Assembly: GCA_010645155.1 (NCBI GenBank)
Contig: CM021320.1
Location: forward strand, 4,548,340 to 4,612,339
DNA length: 64,000 nt
Origin: Tigriopus japonicus
Taxonomy: Eukaryota > Arthropoda > Copepoda > Harpacticoida > Harpacticidae
Direction of reading: 5' to 3'
This document shows positions 54,080-64,000 of this stretch, piece after piece (positions within the stretch are counted from its first letter, which is position 1; the number at the start of each line of letters is the position of its first letter). A model generated the notes under the pieces. It searched no databases. It had not been told where the DNA came from and was given only the letters and a program-made list of their open reading frames with translations. A program made the position numbers and the translations under genes.

Positions 54080-57000
54080 TCATGTAGATAGACACTCCAA
54101 TAATCCAATACACTGCCACGAATAATATAAACACCGAAGGCATTCCATAGTTGGCAATCCACATTAAGATCGGCAACATTTTGTCGGGCTTCTCGATTTT
54201 CGTGTTGAAAAATTTATCAACCTCCCTCAAAACAGGTTGAATTCTGCCGTGATTCAATGGCTTTAATGGTTGAACCCCAATGTCCTTTGGCATCGGGTTG
54301 CTTAAAGCCAAATCATCCTTTTGACAATGGATCCAAGTAGCTAATAAGACCTCCAAGAACGGCACACAAATTGTCATGAACAACCAAATGCCAATCATTT
54401 TTACGTATGAGGTTTTCGGGAGGGAATCTGAAACGCTGAAACACAAACGAGTAACTTTAAACCAACGCAAGTCTCAAGTTCTAGCAAGAGTCTCTAGTGC
54501 ATCCACAGTTATTGGAATACATGACACTAAATCTCGTCAAAAAATAATTCATTTCATTTGACAATACGCGAAAAAGGAGTAATGGTCTCATTCTTCAACA
54601 TTTCTTTTGAAAAAGGCATTATTCAGCGGACACAACACTTATTTAATGCTGTTTGACGGGGTTCCCAAAACAAACCGGTTCATGGTAAAAGAAATGTGGA
54701 TAACTAAATATTCCAGTCTCAAGGATTTTCCATGAATGAAAATTAAGTCTGTTTCTTCAGAATTGTTTTTTTTGCCACATGCTTCTTAGCTTTTTACATT
54801 TGTTTCTGACTACGACTGTGGCGGATTTGTTAAAATAGTTTGCTCTTCCGTTTCTTAAGAATCAGGGTGATAATGAAAAATTCGAAATGTCAACTGTTGT
54901 AAAATGAAAGACTGACTAGATTCGTGACATATTTACCTTGTGAACATGGTGATCAAACACAGAAGGCAAGTGATGTTGACGGTGACCACGGCCTTGAAAA
55001 GGCCATCTCGAAAATAAACCGTACAATGGCAAATGACACAGATCAGAAGTGAAGGAACGTAAGTGGTCAGGATTGTCTCAATGATCCGGCGTTTCATCTC
55101 AATCCGGATTCTAACGCGATCTTTCAGTTTCTCCGCCGTGAAATTCACAATATAATATTGGGTCAGTTCCTTCGGTGCTAAAAATCTAACCCCAGGTTCT
55201 TCAATTTCCAAACTGACATAAGACGAGTCCTTGCCCAATGTTGAGAATTCCATAAAGCATTCCTGCTTCTCAAAAGGATAGTATCGAAGCTGATAATCGC
55301 AACTAAAGACGGTGGAGTATATCCTCTTCATGACAATTGGGTTCTCACTACCTTTATAGGTATGAGTATTAGACAAAACCTGAGGCTGATGCTGTTTACC
55401 TCCTTTCAAAATGACGTATCCAAACGCCGTTTTGTCAAATTGTGTGACGTCCTTTTGTTTCGTATTCTCAAAGGTGATTTGAGGCAACCAAATGTCATCC
55501 ATCATGTCCACGGTTATGGCGTTTAAGATGGAGTTTTCCTTCAGATTGGCAAATGTCAGAGCAGGATCGAACCACTTTAGATTGAGTTGGTATTGAACCG
55601 TGAATTTATAGTCCACTTCGGATATTTCCAAGATCTCCAGAATCTCGACGCTCATGTAAACATGGGATTGGCTGGAACTGGTTTCCTGGTTGAGTATAGG
55701 AATTGGTGGTACATGTTTGATGTAAGAGCTATCGATTTGTATCATTTTACAATCGATCTCGTCGGACTTGTCCGGACAATCTATCACGTTATTACATCGT
55801 TGTTTCATACTAATGCAGACACCATTGGCACAATTAAACTCTTCCTCGTTACACGCTGACAAGCTCAATTCAATTTTCATTTCTCGTAGACTTAATTCAG
55901 GAGCATTATGGAACGTCCAGTTTTGCAATCCTAATGGATAGTTTTCTAAAGTATCGGTTTCAGCATAAATGGACTTATTACTCGATAACTCCAATTTCCA
56001 AGATTGACTCTGGTCATCCCAAAAGATTAAGCTATCGGTGTAACCCTGGAGAATGTACCGGTTACTATTGGATGGAATTTCTCCGGTCCATGAGAACTTC
56101 GAATCCATTCTTGAGTTTTTCGGCAACCCTCTCATCCAAAAGATAGGTCCTTCTTGCAAGGTGCAGAAAAAACTAGCCAAAGTGGAGCAAGCCTCGTCAT
56201 TCCAAGCATTTAAATGAGGCCATACTACGGCACAGTTTTCAAATTTCCCGCCATTCGGTTCCCCAGGATACCAAGGTTGGAAGCTGTCGTTTCCCATGAT
56301 TTTGCCATCAATGGTGTGGTAAATGGTGTCGGTGTGTTGATCGGTCCATCCGTTCCAAAATAATAGCCCCAGAGGATCCTTGTCGTCGTGGTGTTTGAAG
56401 AAAATGTCGATTGTTTTATTTTGCGTTTGTTCATCTGAGATGACCGTCAATGAGCTCCTCATTTTTCTACAAAGTAAATCAGCATCTTCAAAGGTCATTT
56501 GGGTGGGGAAATGGGTGATTCCGGGCACACGAGATCGGCAGATTTGCTCATAGGGATAGTCCTCGATCACCTCCATGTTCCAAATCCTCCATTTGGAGGT
56601 CTGCCAATCCACTACATTTCCATTCAGTTTTTCTCCTCTGCGGTTGGGGCGATAAAACAGCATTGTTAGATATTGAAGTGACCAAAAATTGAATCTTACC
56701 GGCATCCGGTCCAATCAAGAATTTCTTGTTCAGTGAGAGGTCGATCCCAAAGGTTGAAGTCGGTAAACATGCCATTATGTTTGGAACAAGGATCAGTGAA
56801 GTTCCAAGGACATCTACCTAAGTATATTTTTTGGAGAAGGTCAGAAGGAAGTTTGATTTTCTCCAACCGATGATCCACTCCATTGACATTGGTGAACTTC
56901 CCATTTACTCCTAAGCGAACCATTTTGGTCTGGTAATCGAATGAGAAGCAAACGTGGTTCCATTCATGAGTCTTGAATATTTCTGAACTTCCACTTTCTC

Positions 57001-57420
57001 CATCAGTCAAAATCCAAGAACTAAAACAAAAATATGATTGTTATTCCTTGTTTGACAATGGGCACACATGATGTACATTTACCCATAGCTTTGAGGAACA
57101 GATGGATTCCCAATTTGAAAATAAGAATTTGGATAGTGACAAGTTATGAAAATAAAAAAGTTGTACTTCCTTTTAGGGACATGGGTTATCACTTTTGCAG
57201 GTACAGCGAGAAGTGATAAAACATCGTTGTTAAAGGGCATTTTCTTCACTTTGAAAGAGAAACACATTGTCACACTTTCCAAAGTTTGGGACCTCGAATG
57301 ATTGAGATGAAGTCCCTTCACCTCTTGGGTGTCACGAATCGGTGTCATTATTTTCAAAGCTCTTGCAGTGAAGGCCAATATCATTATTAGCGTGAAAAAA
57401 CGGGTCATTGAGTCGGCCAT
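54075..57420 (-). CDS. Multidomain Cys-loop ligand-gated channel (pentraxin/LamG-like, C-type lectin, LDLa)
   Basis: Exons 57420-57083, 57020-56700, 56637-54937 and 54435-54075 join in phase to 906 aa; the start is CCATGG, with another in-frame ATG 11 codons upstream. Order of parts: signal peptide (~1-22); pentraxin/LamG-like domain (~25-219, WNHVCFSFD, PLTEQEILDW); C-type lectin (~250-380, EPN at 346-348, WND at 365-367); an unnamed W-rich module (~383-480); LDLa (~482-516, CPDKSDEIDC); channel ligand-binding domain (~520-735) with the 13-residue Cys loop C666-C680; then M1 (741-762), M2 (~769-787), M3 (~797-815) and M4 (~880-903). SLPKTSYVKMIGIW after M2 matches the anion-channel (Gly/GABA-like) branch. 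The segment before M2 (RDGLFKAVV) lacks the PAR motif. It should be a cell-surface channel subunit; the ligand is unknown. Confidence 0.88.
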
Positions 57421-57453
57421 GGTCCAAAGAAGACTAAAGTACTGCTGTATCAT

Positions 57454-57818
57454 TTGAAAACGTCAACTAACATCGTGCTTGCTAAAGGAGTTTGAAGACA
57501 TGACATTGCTTCGTAATTGAACTCAGCAGGAACAAACATTAATATCGACCTTCACTTACGATTTTTGCAACATTCACAGTAATTAAAAGTGATGAAAAAA
57601 CTAACTCATCAACGAAACTAAAACAATTGCATGTTTGGCATTTACTTGGTCTTTCATTTTCAAATTTCTCGAAAATTTTGGCCGCTGACTAGTTTTATGG
57701 ACCTCATTAATCCCATGCATAACTTTGAAAAGCTAAGATCTTTCAAGTAGATGTTAAGAAGTCCGATATATCCGATGAAATTTCGCTGTTTAAGACCAAG
57801 AAAAACGTCCGTCATCAC
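57454..57818. other. Spacer upstream of the channel gene
   Basis: AT-rich with no obvious TATA box placed for the channel start at 57420. Confidence 0.4.
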
Positions 57819-58799
57819 CAGGGGTGCACTTTTCATGCAAATGCATTTTTTAACTCGTTTGGCCGGTTTTTTGCTTAATTTGCACTTTTTGACGTTTTTA
57901 CACCTTTTTGCACTTTCTGTGATTTTTTGCTAATATCTTGTTTTATGGCAAGAAATTTCAAAAAATGAGCATTTTCTACAAATTCCGTGTAAAAAAATTC
58001 TGTCAAAAAAAAACCAGCATGGCTAAAAAATTAATATAATGTTGATTGTTCCAAACATTGAAATTGGCTTCACTTGTTGGGCTAAATAGTTTCCCTTATG
58101 GGCTGGTCAATTAAATCATGTTGGTGAATACTGTTATTTTTTGCTGAAAATTCAATTTATTAATAACAATTCTGCTCAACAAAACCAATCAATGGATAGA
58201 AGGAAACGTTGAATACACATAGAAAATAATAGTAATCAACCTACCCACTTAAATCAAAACAAAGAAAAGACCAAAAGTACTTTAAAAAAACTTAAACCAC
58301 GTATGGGTCTTGTGTTTAGTAAAAAAAACTCCTTTGGCTTGAATATTAATAAAACTAAACGGTCAAAAGGTTAGATAAACATTGCATATATATATGCATA
58401 TTTACTTTTTACAATTAAACTAAGTAAAGCCACATTAACAATCCTTGAGTGTACTCTCAGATGATCAGCTGTCATTTTTGAAAAAAGCAACAGCTCTGTT
58501 GAGAGTGGATTAAAAGACCATCAATTTGACCTATTTTTGGTATACTGTAAAATCTGACTTATGTTTATTGACATGTGACCCAATATTGGGAGAAATGCAT
58601 TTCTGATCTTTTTTGACTTAAAAAGCATTTTGGAACAACTAAGGTGCTTAGCAATTTTCGTGTTTTCCCAAATGAACCAGATCAATCAACCAATTTCATC
58701 GTGTTTCACAAAAAAATGTTTGCACTTTTTTTGCACTTTTATTTGCACTTTAATCTGCACTTTTTTGGTCTTTTTATTTGCACGAAAAGTGCACCCCTA
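57819..58799 (-). mobile_element. hAT-like element, TIR CAGGGGTGCACTTTTC
   Basis: The left end CAGGGGTGCACTTTTCATGC and the reversed right end TAGGGGTGCACTTTTCGTGC agree at 18 of 20 positions. Flanks are GTCATCAC (57811-57818) and GTCATTAC (58800-58807), 7 of 8 matching. It is 981 bp with no ORF. TTTGCACTTTTT words recur near the left end, and TTTGCAC / TTTATTTGCAC words repeat at 58720-58785, all in one orientation. It lies between the channel gene and its candidate alternative first exon. Confidence 0.88.
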
Positions 58800-59051
58800 G
58801 TCATTACACTGTTTGTTATATCAGAGTTCGTTACATCCGAAGAAAATAACACACAATTTCGTATTTTGTAGCATCAAGACCGGGAAAATTTGTCCGTTTC
58901 AATTTCTCTGCAACAAATTGCAACCGTTGGCGTTTTTAGCCTTCATCATTGAACTTCAATGACATCGTGTTAGCATTGAATATTTTTATAAAACTTTTCA
59001 CAAATATTATTACTAATATTGTGTTTTTTAACGGAAGTTAAGACTAATGAG

Positions 59052-60327
59052 TAGGGACGGGCAAATATGGTAAAAAGATTTTTGGTAACATAAACCCATT
59101 TTTCCGCACTTTTGTACTTTTCACCTTTATTTGCACTTTTTATTTACGTTTTTGGCCAAAATTGACAAATTGTTAAGAAAATGTAGTGGCTTTTGAAAGA
59201 ATTTTTTAGTTTCAAGATCAAATTTTGAACTAGTCGAAAAAGCTTGCATTTGCAATCAACCATTCTTAGCACCTTGAAGAAATATGTCCATTTCAGACGC
59301 AAACCTCACACTTTATTCACCATCTTGCTTTAACTATAACATCCTGTTTACTAAACTAAAGATTAGACAAAAGAATCTCATTGCATGCAACCAACAAATA
59401 GCAAACCTAAAGAAACTCATGTTTTGGTAATGGAAGGATCTACTAACAATATAGATTGCAGAATTAGGTTTGCTGCCTACAAAGATCGCTATTTCTAAAA
59501 AGGGCCGTCCGTTATAAACTTAAAATCATCAAGCTAAGGATACATCAATGTAGCAGTATACATTGTTTAATTGACTCGAAGATATTACTCGAATACCGAA
59601 TGACTCGAAGAGATTTCCAAAAGTATTTGAGAACAGTTTTGATGTGATGAGACAATGAATGCCACATTTGAAATTGAGTTCTGGTAATTAGGCCATGGGT
59701 CAAATATTGAAGTAATGCCACTAAAAACATGCTTAAAGCACATTTATGACTATTTTCTTTGATCTAATTGTTAGGCACACGTGGGTATTTTTCTGTTCAA
59801 TTTTGAATGTCTATTTTTGAAGGACAAAATGGAGTGATGTAAAGCCATATAAAACAATTGCTAAATATATTTCGACAATATTTTAGGTACATACATCCAC
59901 GAGACTACCTTAGGAATGAAAAAATTCAGAAAAAGAATGTTGACTAGAGTATTTTTCATGACTCTACATCCTTTTTGCTAGTGACCTTGTTAAAAGAACT
60001 CTATTACTTGTGCGGCATTGTCTCTTCACCTCAAACTGGTCTCAAATGTCTTTAGAACTTGTAAATGACTTCTCCCGCTCAATTAGGAGCCGTGGGTACT
60101 CCATGAATGACGTTTTAATTCCAAATGCAAAGAATTTGCTCTTTTTGACATTTATTTGCACTTTTTTGACATTTATTTGCTCTTTTTTCGACATCTATTT
60201 GCTCTTTTTTGACATTTATTTGCACTTTCAACATTTTTCTGCACTTTGTTTTCCACTTTTGGGCACATTTTTTGCAACTTTTGGTAACTAAAAGGGTAAG
60301 ATTATTTCCACTTTCTGCCCGTCCCTA
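59052..60327 (-). mobile_element. hAT-like non-autonomous element, TIR TAGGGACGGGCA, copy 2 (complete)
   Basis: CTAATGAG is duplicated exactly at 59044-59051 and 60328-60335. The element is the reverse complement of 28006-29239 with scattered differences, so the family consensus is about 1.25 kb. TTTATTTGCACTTTTTTGACA-like units repeat at 60130-60250. Neither copy codes for a transposase; a related autonomous hAT must supply it. Confidence 0.92.
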
Positions 60328-60990
60328 CTAATGAGTCAAGTAAATGCGAATAAAATTATAAATCTTGGATTTTAATTGTGTAAGTTTTGGACTATCATGG
60401 CCAAATTTGGTATTTTTGACTAATTCTCACATATTTGTCGAGACTACGCAGCACTTCACACCAAAAGCAACTTTTTAGCAACTTTTGTCAAAGTGGTTGC
60501 AACATTTGACGAGAAAATTTGAAAATTTATGGCAAAAAATAGCACTATATTTCTATGTTATATATTAACATTTACGTATACATCAAACCGTCGAGAAAAA
60601 CACGGGTAGCTTATGCGAGCTAATAATGTCAAATAATCATAAATTTAATCAGCTAGTTCAAGACGCTTTGATTCATTCCCACGAACGGAGGGCATGGAAT
60701 ATCGGACATGAGAATGCCTTTTATTTATCAAATATCATTTTTTCCAAATATATTTTTACCTTTTTTTCATTCGCACAACCTTAAGGTTTGATGAAACGTC
60801 GTACAACTTCGTTAAAAGTTTTTGAAAGCCCAAGACTTGTTTGCTTAACGCCCACTCATCAATCCTATCAAAATTTTCCAAGCCAATCACACCCAATGTT
60901 TGCTAGGGAAAATGAGTCCATATTTTGAAAAATAGGCAACGCCTCATCCTTTAAAAAGTGAAAGCACACGAGTTCTAAACACGTGTCAAT
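60328..60990. other. Spacer, no gene seen
   Basis: AT-rich with no recognisable feature. Confidence 0.4.
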
Positions 60991-60996
60991 CCTTAC

Positions 60997-61280
60997 CCTT
61001 GATGTCGGCCAACGCCAAATACAAAGAAGGACCTGGGCCAAATCCATTCGATCATAGAAATAGGTTCAATTCGGCTGGAATCAAACCAATCTGAGATCAT
61101 CCACAACCGAGGATTGGCTCGAACACAAAGTGATAAACTCTCGAAATGACCCGAATGGTTGAAAATCAGTTGCATCCCTTTGGGATCAGTGTTGAGACTA
61201 TGGGTTGATTTATAGGTGCGAAATGCTTTAATTTGGCTATTTGAGCTTAACAATGCTATTACAAATAAGAGAGCCAACAT
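60997..61280 (-). CDS. Exon like the channel's first exon: alternative first exon or paralogue start
   Basis: The ATG at 61280-61278 opens a 94-codon exon that ends at a GT donor (AAGG|GTAAGG) in phase 2, exactly the phase of channel exon 1. It encodes a signal peptide (MLALLFVIALLSSNSQIKA) followed by KGMQLIFNHSGHFESLSLC. This parallels KGLHLNHSRSQTLESVTMC of the channel exon, the first part of the pentraxin/LamG-like domain. No downstream partner exons of a second channel were found between here and 57453. The simplest reading is an alternative first exon able to splice to the channel exon at 57020; a remnant of a tandem duplicate is the alternative. Confidence 0.6.
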
Positions 61281-61910
61281 GATGGACCTGAAGGTTGGTG
61301 AATGGATTGTTTAGTAACGTAACTGGGAGACTGTCAAAGAATCTGAAGTATGATTCATATTAGTATCTCCAATAACCCATTAGCATTTTAGCATGTGTTA
61401 AGTGGGAAAATTGCAACCTCTTTCGTCGAAGGAGCTCTTGCCATATATTGAGATCTTCTTGAGTGTACTTTGAGACAACTCCTGTATATCGACTAAAGTC
61501 TTTTGCTAAAATAATTCTTAAATTGACAGACCATTAACTATACAAACATTTAGCAAACAGACTAGCAATCTTAACAACAGCGCAGAAAACTGTACAGTTA
61601 AGTGTACCATTGAACGTGAAAAAGTTTAAGATTTGGGCAAGACTGTCATGTGAGGTTTTGACCTTTATGTAAAATATGAAAGCACGAAATTAAGAGGTAA
61701 CGAGAATCGTTTTTTTTTTAATTAACATATTTTAATCCATTGCAACCTGACCCAAGAAGAAATAGATAACCTTGATGGGACGCCAACGAAGATGATTCTG
61801 ATTTTCAGTAGGACTAAATCAATTACATTCCTGTGCAAATATGTTGGCTTTGAAAGGTTTATTTCGTCAAAAAGTTATTCAACGCAACTTCCAGCATAAT
61901 AAAACTCAAC
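61281..61910. other. Spacer, no gene seen
   Basis: No coding signal recognised. Any promoter of the exon at 60997-61280 should lie in the first part. Confidence 0.4.
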
Positions 61911-61915
61911 CTCAC

Positions 61916-62044
61916 CAGAAATTTCGACTTGAAATTAATGTCAGTTTGAAAATAAATGAGACGATCACCATGGAGAACAGATGCTTTGACGGGAACTAAA
62001 CACTCATCTTCGTCAACTAAACACTTGGCACTCATCCCAAACAT
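61916..62044 (-). CDS. Possible coding exon, unrecognised
   Basis: On the minus strand, an ATG at 62044-62042 opens 43 codons (MFGMSAKCLVDEDECLVPVK...) that end at a plausible donor (TTTCTG|GTGAGG) in phase 0. Composition looks protein-like, and the frame contains two cysteines in an acidic context. No family or partner exon is recognised, so it may be a chance frame. Confidence 0.25.
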
Positions 62045-62099
62045 TTTTTAACACGGGAATTGGTGAAATTTATGCCTAGGCCGTTTGGTATAAACAAAA

Positions 62100-62697
62100 T
62101 CACGGTGTGTTTTTGTGAGGTGGAGAAGTCATTTTCAAATTCCAGAAACTTTTGGAGAAGTTATTGCAATGCCATACACTTTTTTGAATTCAGTTAAAAA
62201 GGCCACAGACAAAAACTCTTTAGTGTTGCTTAGAACATGCTTGAAAACAAATATTGATTTTTTTTTTAACTAAATTTAAGATGTACCTAGAGCCGTGTTG
62301 TTCTCAAATGTTTTGCAAATCTTTTTCGCCGATCTATTTCCAACGGCCTTTTTGGTCAGCATTCTCGACCTTACATCACTCTAGAATCTGGCAGAGTAGA
62401 TTTTGACAATATTTTAGATGGAAACACACACATAAGATTACTTGAAATTTGAATAAAAGAAAATATTCAAAAAGAATGTGTTTCATGTTATTAGTGACCT
62501 TTTCTCATTTTTTTTGACATTTATTTGCACTTTTTTGACATTTATTTGCTCTTTTTTCGACATTTATTTGCTCTTTTTCGACATTTATTTGCACTTTCAA
62601 CATTTTTCTGCACTTTGTTTTGCACTTTTGGGCACATTATTTTGCAACTTTTGGTAACTAAAAAGGCAAGATTATTTGCACTTTCTGCCCGTCCCTA
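62100..62697 (-). mobile_element. Diverged or truncated member of the TAGGGACGGGCA family
   Basis: The right end is the family terminus (GCCCGTCCCTA at 62697) preceded by TTTATTTGCAC and TTTATTTGCTC units and TTTTGGTAACTAAAAAGG, as in 60230-60327. The interior (62200-62500) resembles 17700-17960 more than the complete copies. No left terminus or matching duplication was found. Confidence 0.65.
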
Positions 62698-63589
62698 GTG
62701 ATCAGTAATGCTCGGATAAATATTCAGTTTTGCTGCGGAGCAGAATCCCAGACGTTTGCCTAAAAATAAGTCTCCGGTCGCCAACTGTTGAGCGGACAAA
62801 AGTGGGCGAACATTTGAAATGTGTGACTAGGCAAATGTCAACCATGCAATTGATGAACCAAATGTGGAGTTGAGTTATGTTTTTGGGTCACTTTTTGTTA
62901 TTGCTAGTGGTCACTTTCTTCAAAGAACAGAAGATGTCTCTAGGTGACCATGTCTTGGATTTGAATACTACAACTAGGAACTTTTTTTGCCAATACCTTG
63001 AATCAGGCATTGGTAGAAAGAACACAAATTTCAGCCTTTGCGTTATGTAGGGTTAATTGAATACCAATATAGGCAAAAAATTAACTTGTGGCTTCAAGAA
63101 TGAGTTTAAAAAGTTGGTCTTGATTCCCATGTTTGGTCACACTAACTGTCCGCTCAACAGTTGCGAGGGCGACATTTTCCTCATAAATTCAACGCATTCC
63201 GCCCCGCCCTGCTTGCCAAATCACCCTGACTAAAGCTTGCATGCTATCTATTGATTAATAATTGATCTAAGGTTACAGGCCAATTAAGAGAAAACTGTTA
63301 TTTTTACCTCGCTTGGAGGCTCTCTTGTTCTGAAAATGAACAACTCCCCATCAGTGCAAGCATCTTGTAAGAAGCTAACTTGAGCTTCAGTTTAAAACAA
63401 GTGACAGTCTGCGCCATTTTGTGGCAGAGCAAGATGGTGTTTCGGTGAAATCTTCAGCCTTATAATTTATGATCACTTGGCACAACTTTTTGACTCGCAA
63501 ACAAAATAAAGTACTCAACTCATACTTAACTTTATTTGGGTGGAGAAAAAAAGGTATTGAAAATTTCCGGAAAAAAGTTTTTCAAGATC
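62698..63589. other. Spacer, no gene seen
   Basis: AT-rich. CCGCTCAACAGT-type sequence appears on both strands (CCAACTGTTGAGCGGACA near 62780 and CTGTCCGCTCAACAGTTG near 63146), an inverted pair about 370 bp apart flanking unremarkable DNA. Confidence 0.4.
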
Positions 63590-64000
63590 GAAATGAAAGA
63601 GCTCTCGTATTGGGAGAGGCTACAGAAGTTAGGGGCTGTACAGTACTCAGAGAAGGTATGAAAGGTATCTGATACTGTTTGTCTTCAAAAGCATTCATAG
63701 GCTCTGTCCTAACCCAGGCTTTGAGATCAGTTGTAGCGATCGTAGAGGTTTTACGTGCGCTCTGAGAGCACCTCCAAATCCTAAGGAATCAAGGCTAATT
63801 CGAACAATGCAATGAAGTCCTCCTCTCTTCTTTATCGGGCTCCTTCATTGTTCAATTTGTTGCCTATTTGCCTTCGTCGGGAATATGTAGGAGCTGATCC
63901 TCTAACAGCATTTAAGGCAGGATTGGACAAATTTTTGAATACTATTCCTGACCAACCAAGGGTTCAAGGGTTCAAGGGTTCAAGGGTTCAAGGGTTCAAG
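63590..64000 (+). pseudogene. 3' end of a CR1/L2-like LINE
   Basis: In one frame the plus strand reads ELSYWERLQKLGAVQYS, then after several stops and frame breaks RAPSLFNLLPICLRRE and AFKAGLDKFLNTIPDQPR. The S-YWERL..L.LYSL block and the closing F...LD.FL.TIPDQPR are characteristic of the C-terminus of CR1/L2-type ORF2. It is broken by stops, so inactive, and belongs to a different clade from the LINE at 32530-37110. The element ends in the tandem octamer that runs to the edge of the window. Confidence 0.75.
63957..64000 (+). repeat. Octamer tail (GGTTCAAG)n of the LINE
   Basis: GGTTCAAG repeats at least five times to the window edge. CR1-like LINEs commonly end in a short tandem repeat of about 8 bp instead of poly(A), so this marks the element's true 3' end. 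Confidence 0.8.

Overview
This is nuclear DNA of an arthropod, most likely a crustacean and plausibly a copepod. That inference rests on spliced genes with short GT-AG introns, two chitin-binding (RR-type) cuticle proteins, a neuropeptide-type GPCR, a Jun bZIP factor and AT-rich DNA packed with eukaryotic transposable elements. There is no bacterial-style gene organisation. The species cannot be named from the sequence alone.

Layout. 1-5.0 kb: last exons of a sugar-porter (MFS) gene interrupted by a ~400 bp repeat that occurs again 1.2 kb downstream. 6.0-6.4 kb: small glycine-rich cuticle gene (minus) with a clear TATA/Inr promoter. 8.5-10.5 kb: a TA-flanked MITE and a collapsed LTR retrotransposon that keeps an integrase tail and an unusual membrane-protein ORF. 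14.8-16.4 kb: a complete Tc1-type transposon with intact transposase. 18.3-27.0 kb: six-exon protein farnesyltransferase beta subunit (minus), reconstructed in full at 422 aa, with foldback elements, a SINE and a hAT-like MITE in its introns. 28-29.7 kb: hAT-like elements. 30.7-32.0 kb: intronless FMRFamide-receptor-like GPCR. 32.5-37.1 kb: a long non-LTR retrotransposon with both ORFs open; 40.5-42.0 kb holds a decayed relative. 45-47.1 kb: a Jun-like gene. 47.6-48.95 kb: a four-exon cuticle gene (minus) converging on Jun. 52.1-54.05 kb: an orphan single-pass receptor with a galactose-binding-like ectodomain. 54.07-57.4 kb: a 906 aa multidomain Cys-loop channel (minus), whose stop codon lies 20 bp from the receptor's. 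57.8-62.7 kb: two complete hAT-like elements, a possible alternative first exon of the channel and a diverged repeat. 63.6-64.0 kb: 3' end of a CR1/L2-like LINE with its 8 bp tail repeat.

The two most interesting things are: (1) several non-autonomous elements with different terminal inverted repeats and 8 bp target duplications that nevertheless share a polarised internal array of a GCAAATAAA-like word; and (2) the channel locus, where pentraxin/LamG-like, C-type lectin, an unnamed module and LDLa domains precede a ligand-gated channel with an atypical pore, plus a duplicated phase-matched first exon. Exon boundaries were worked out by hand from splice signals, phase continuity and family resemblance; no search was run.
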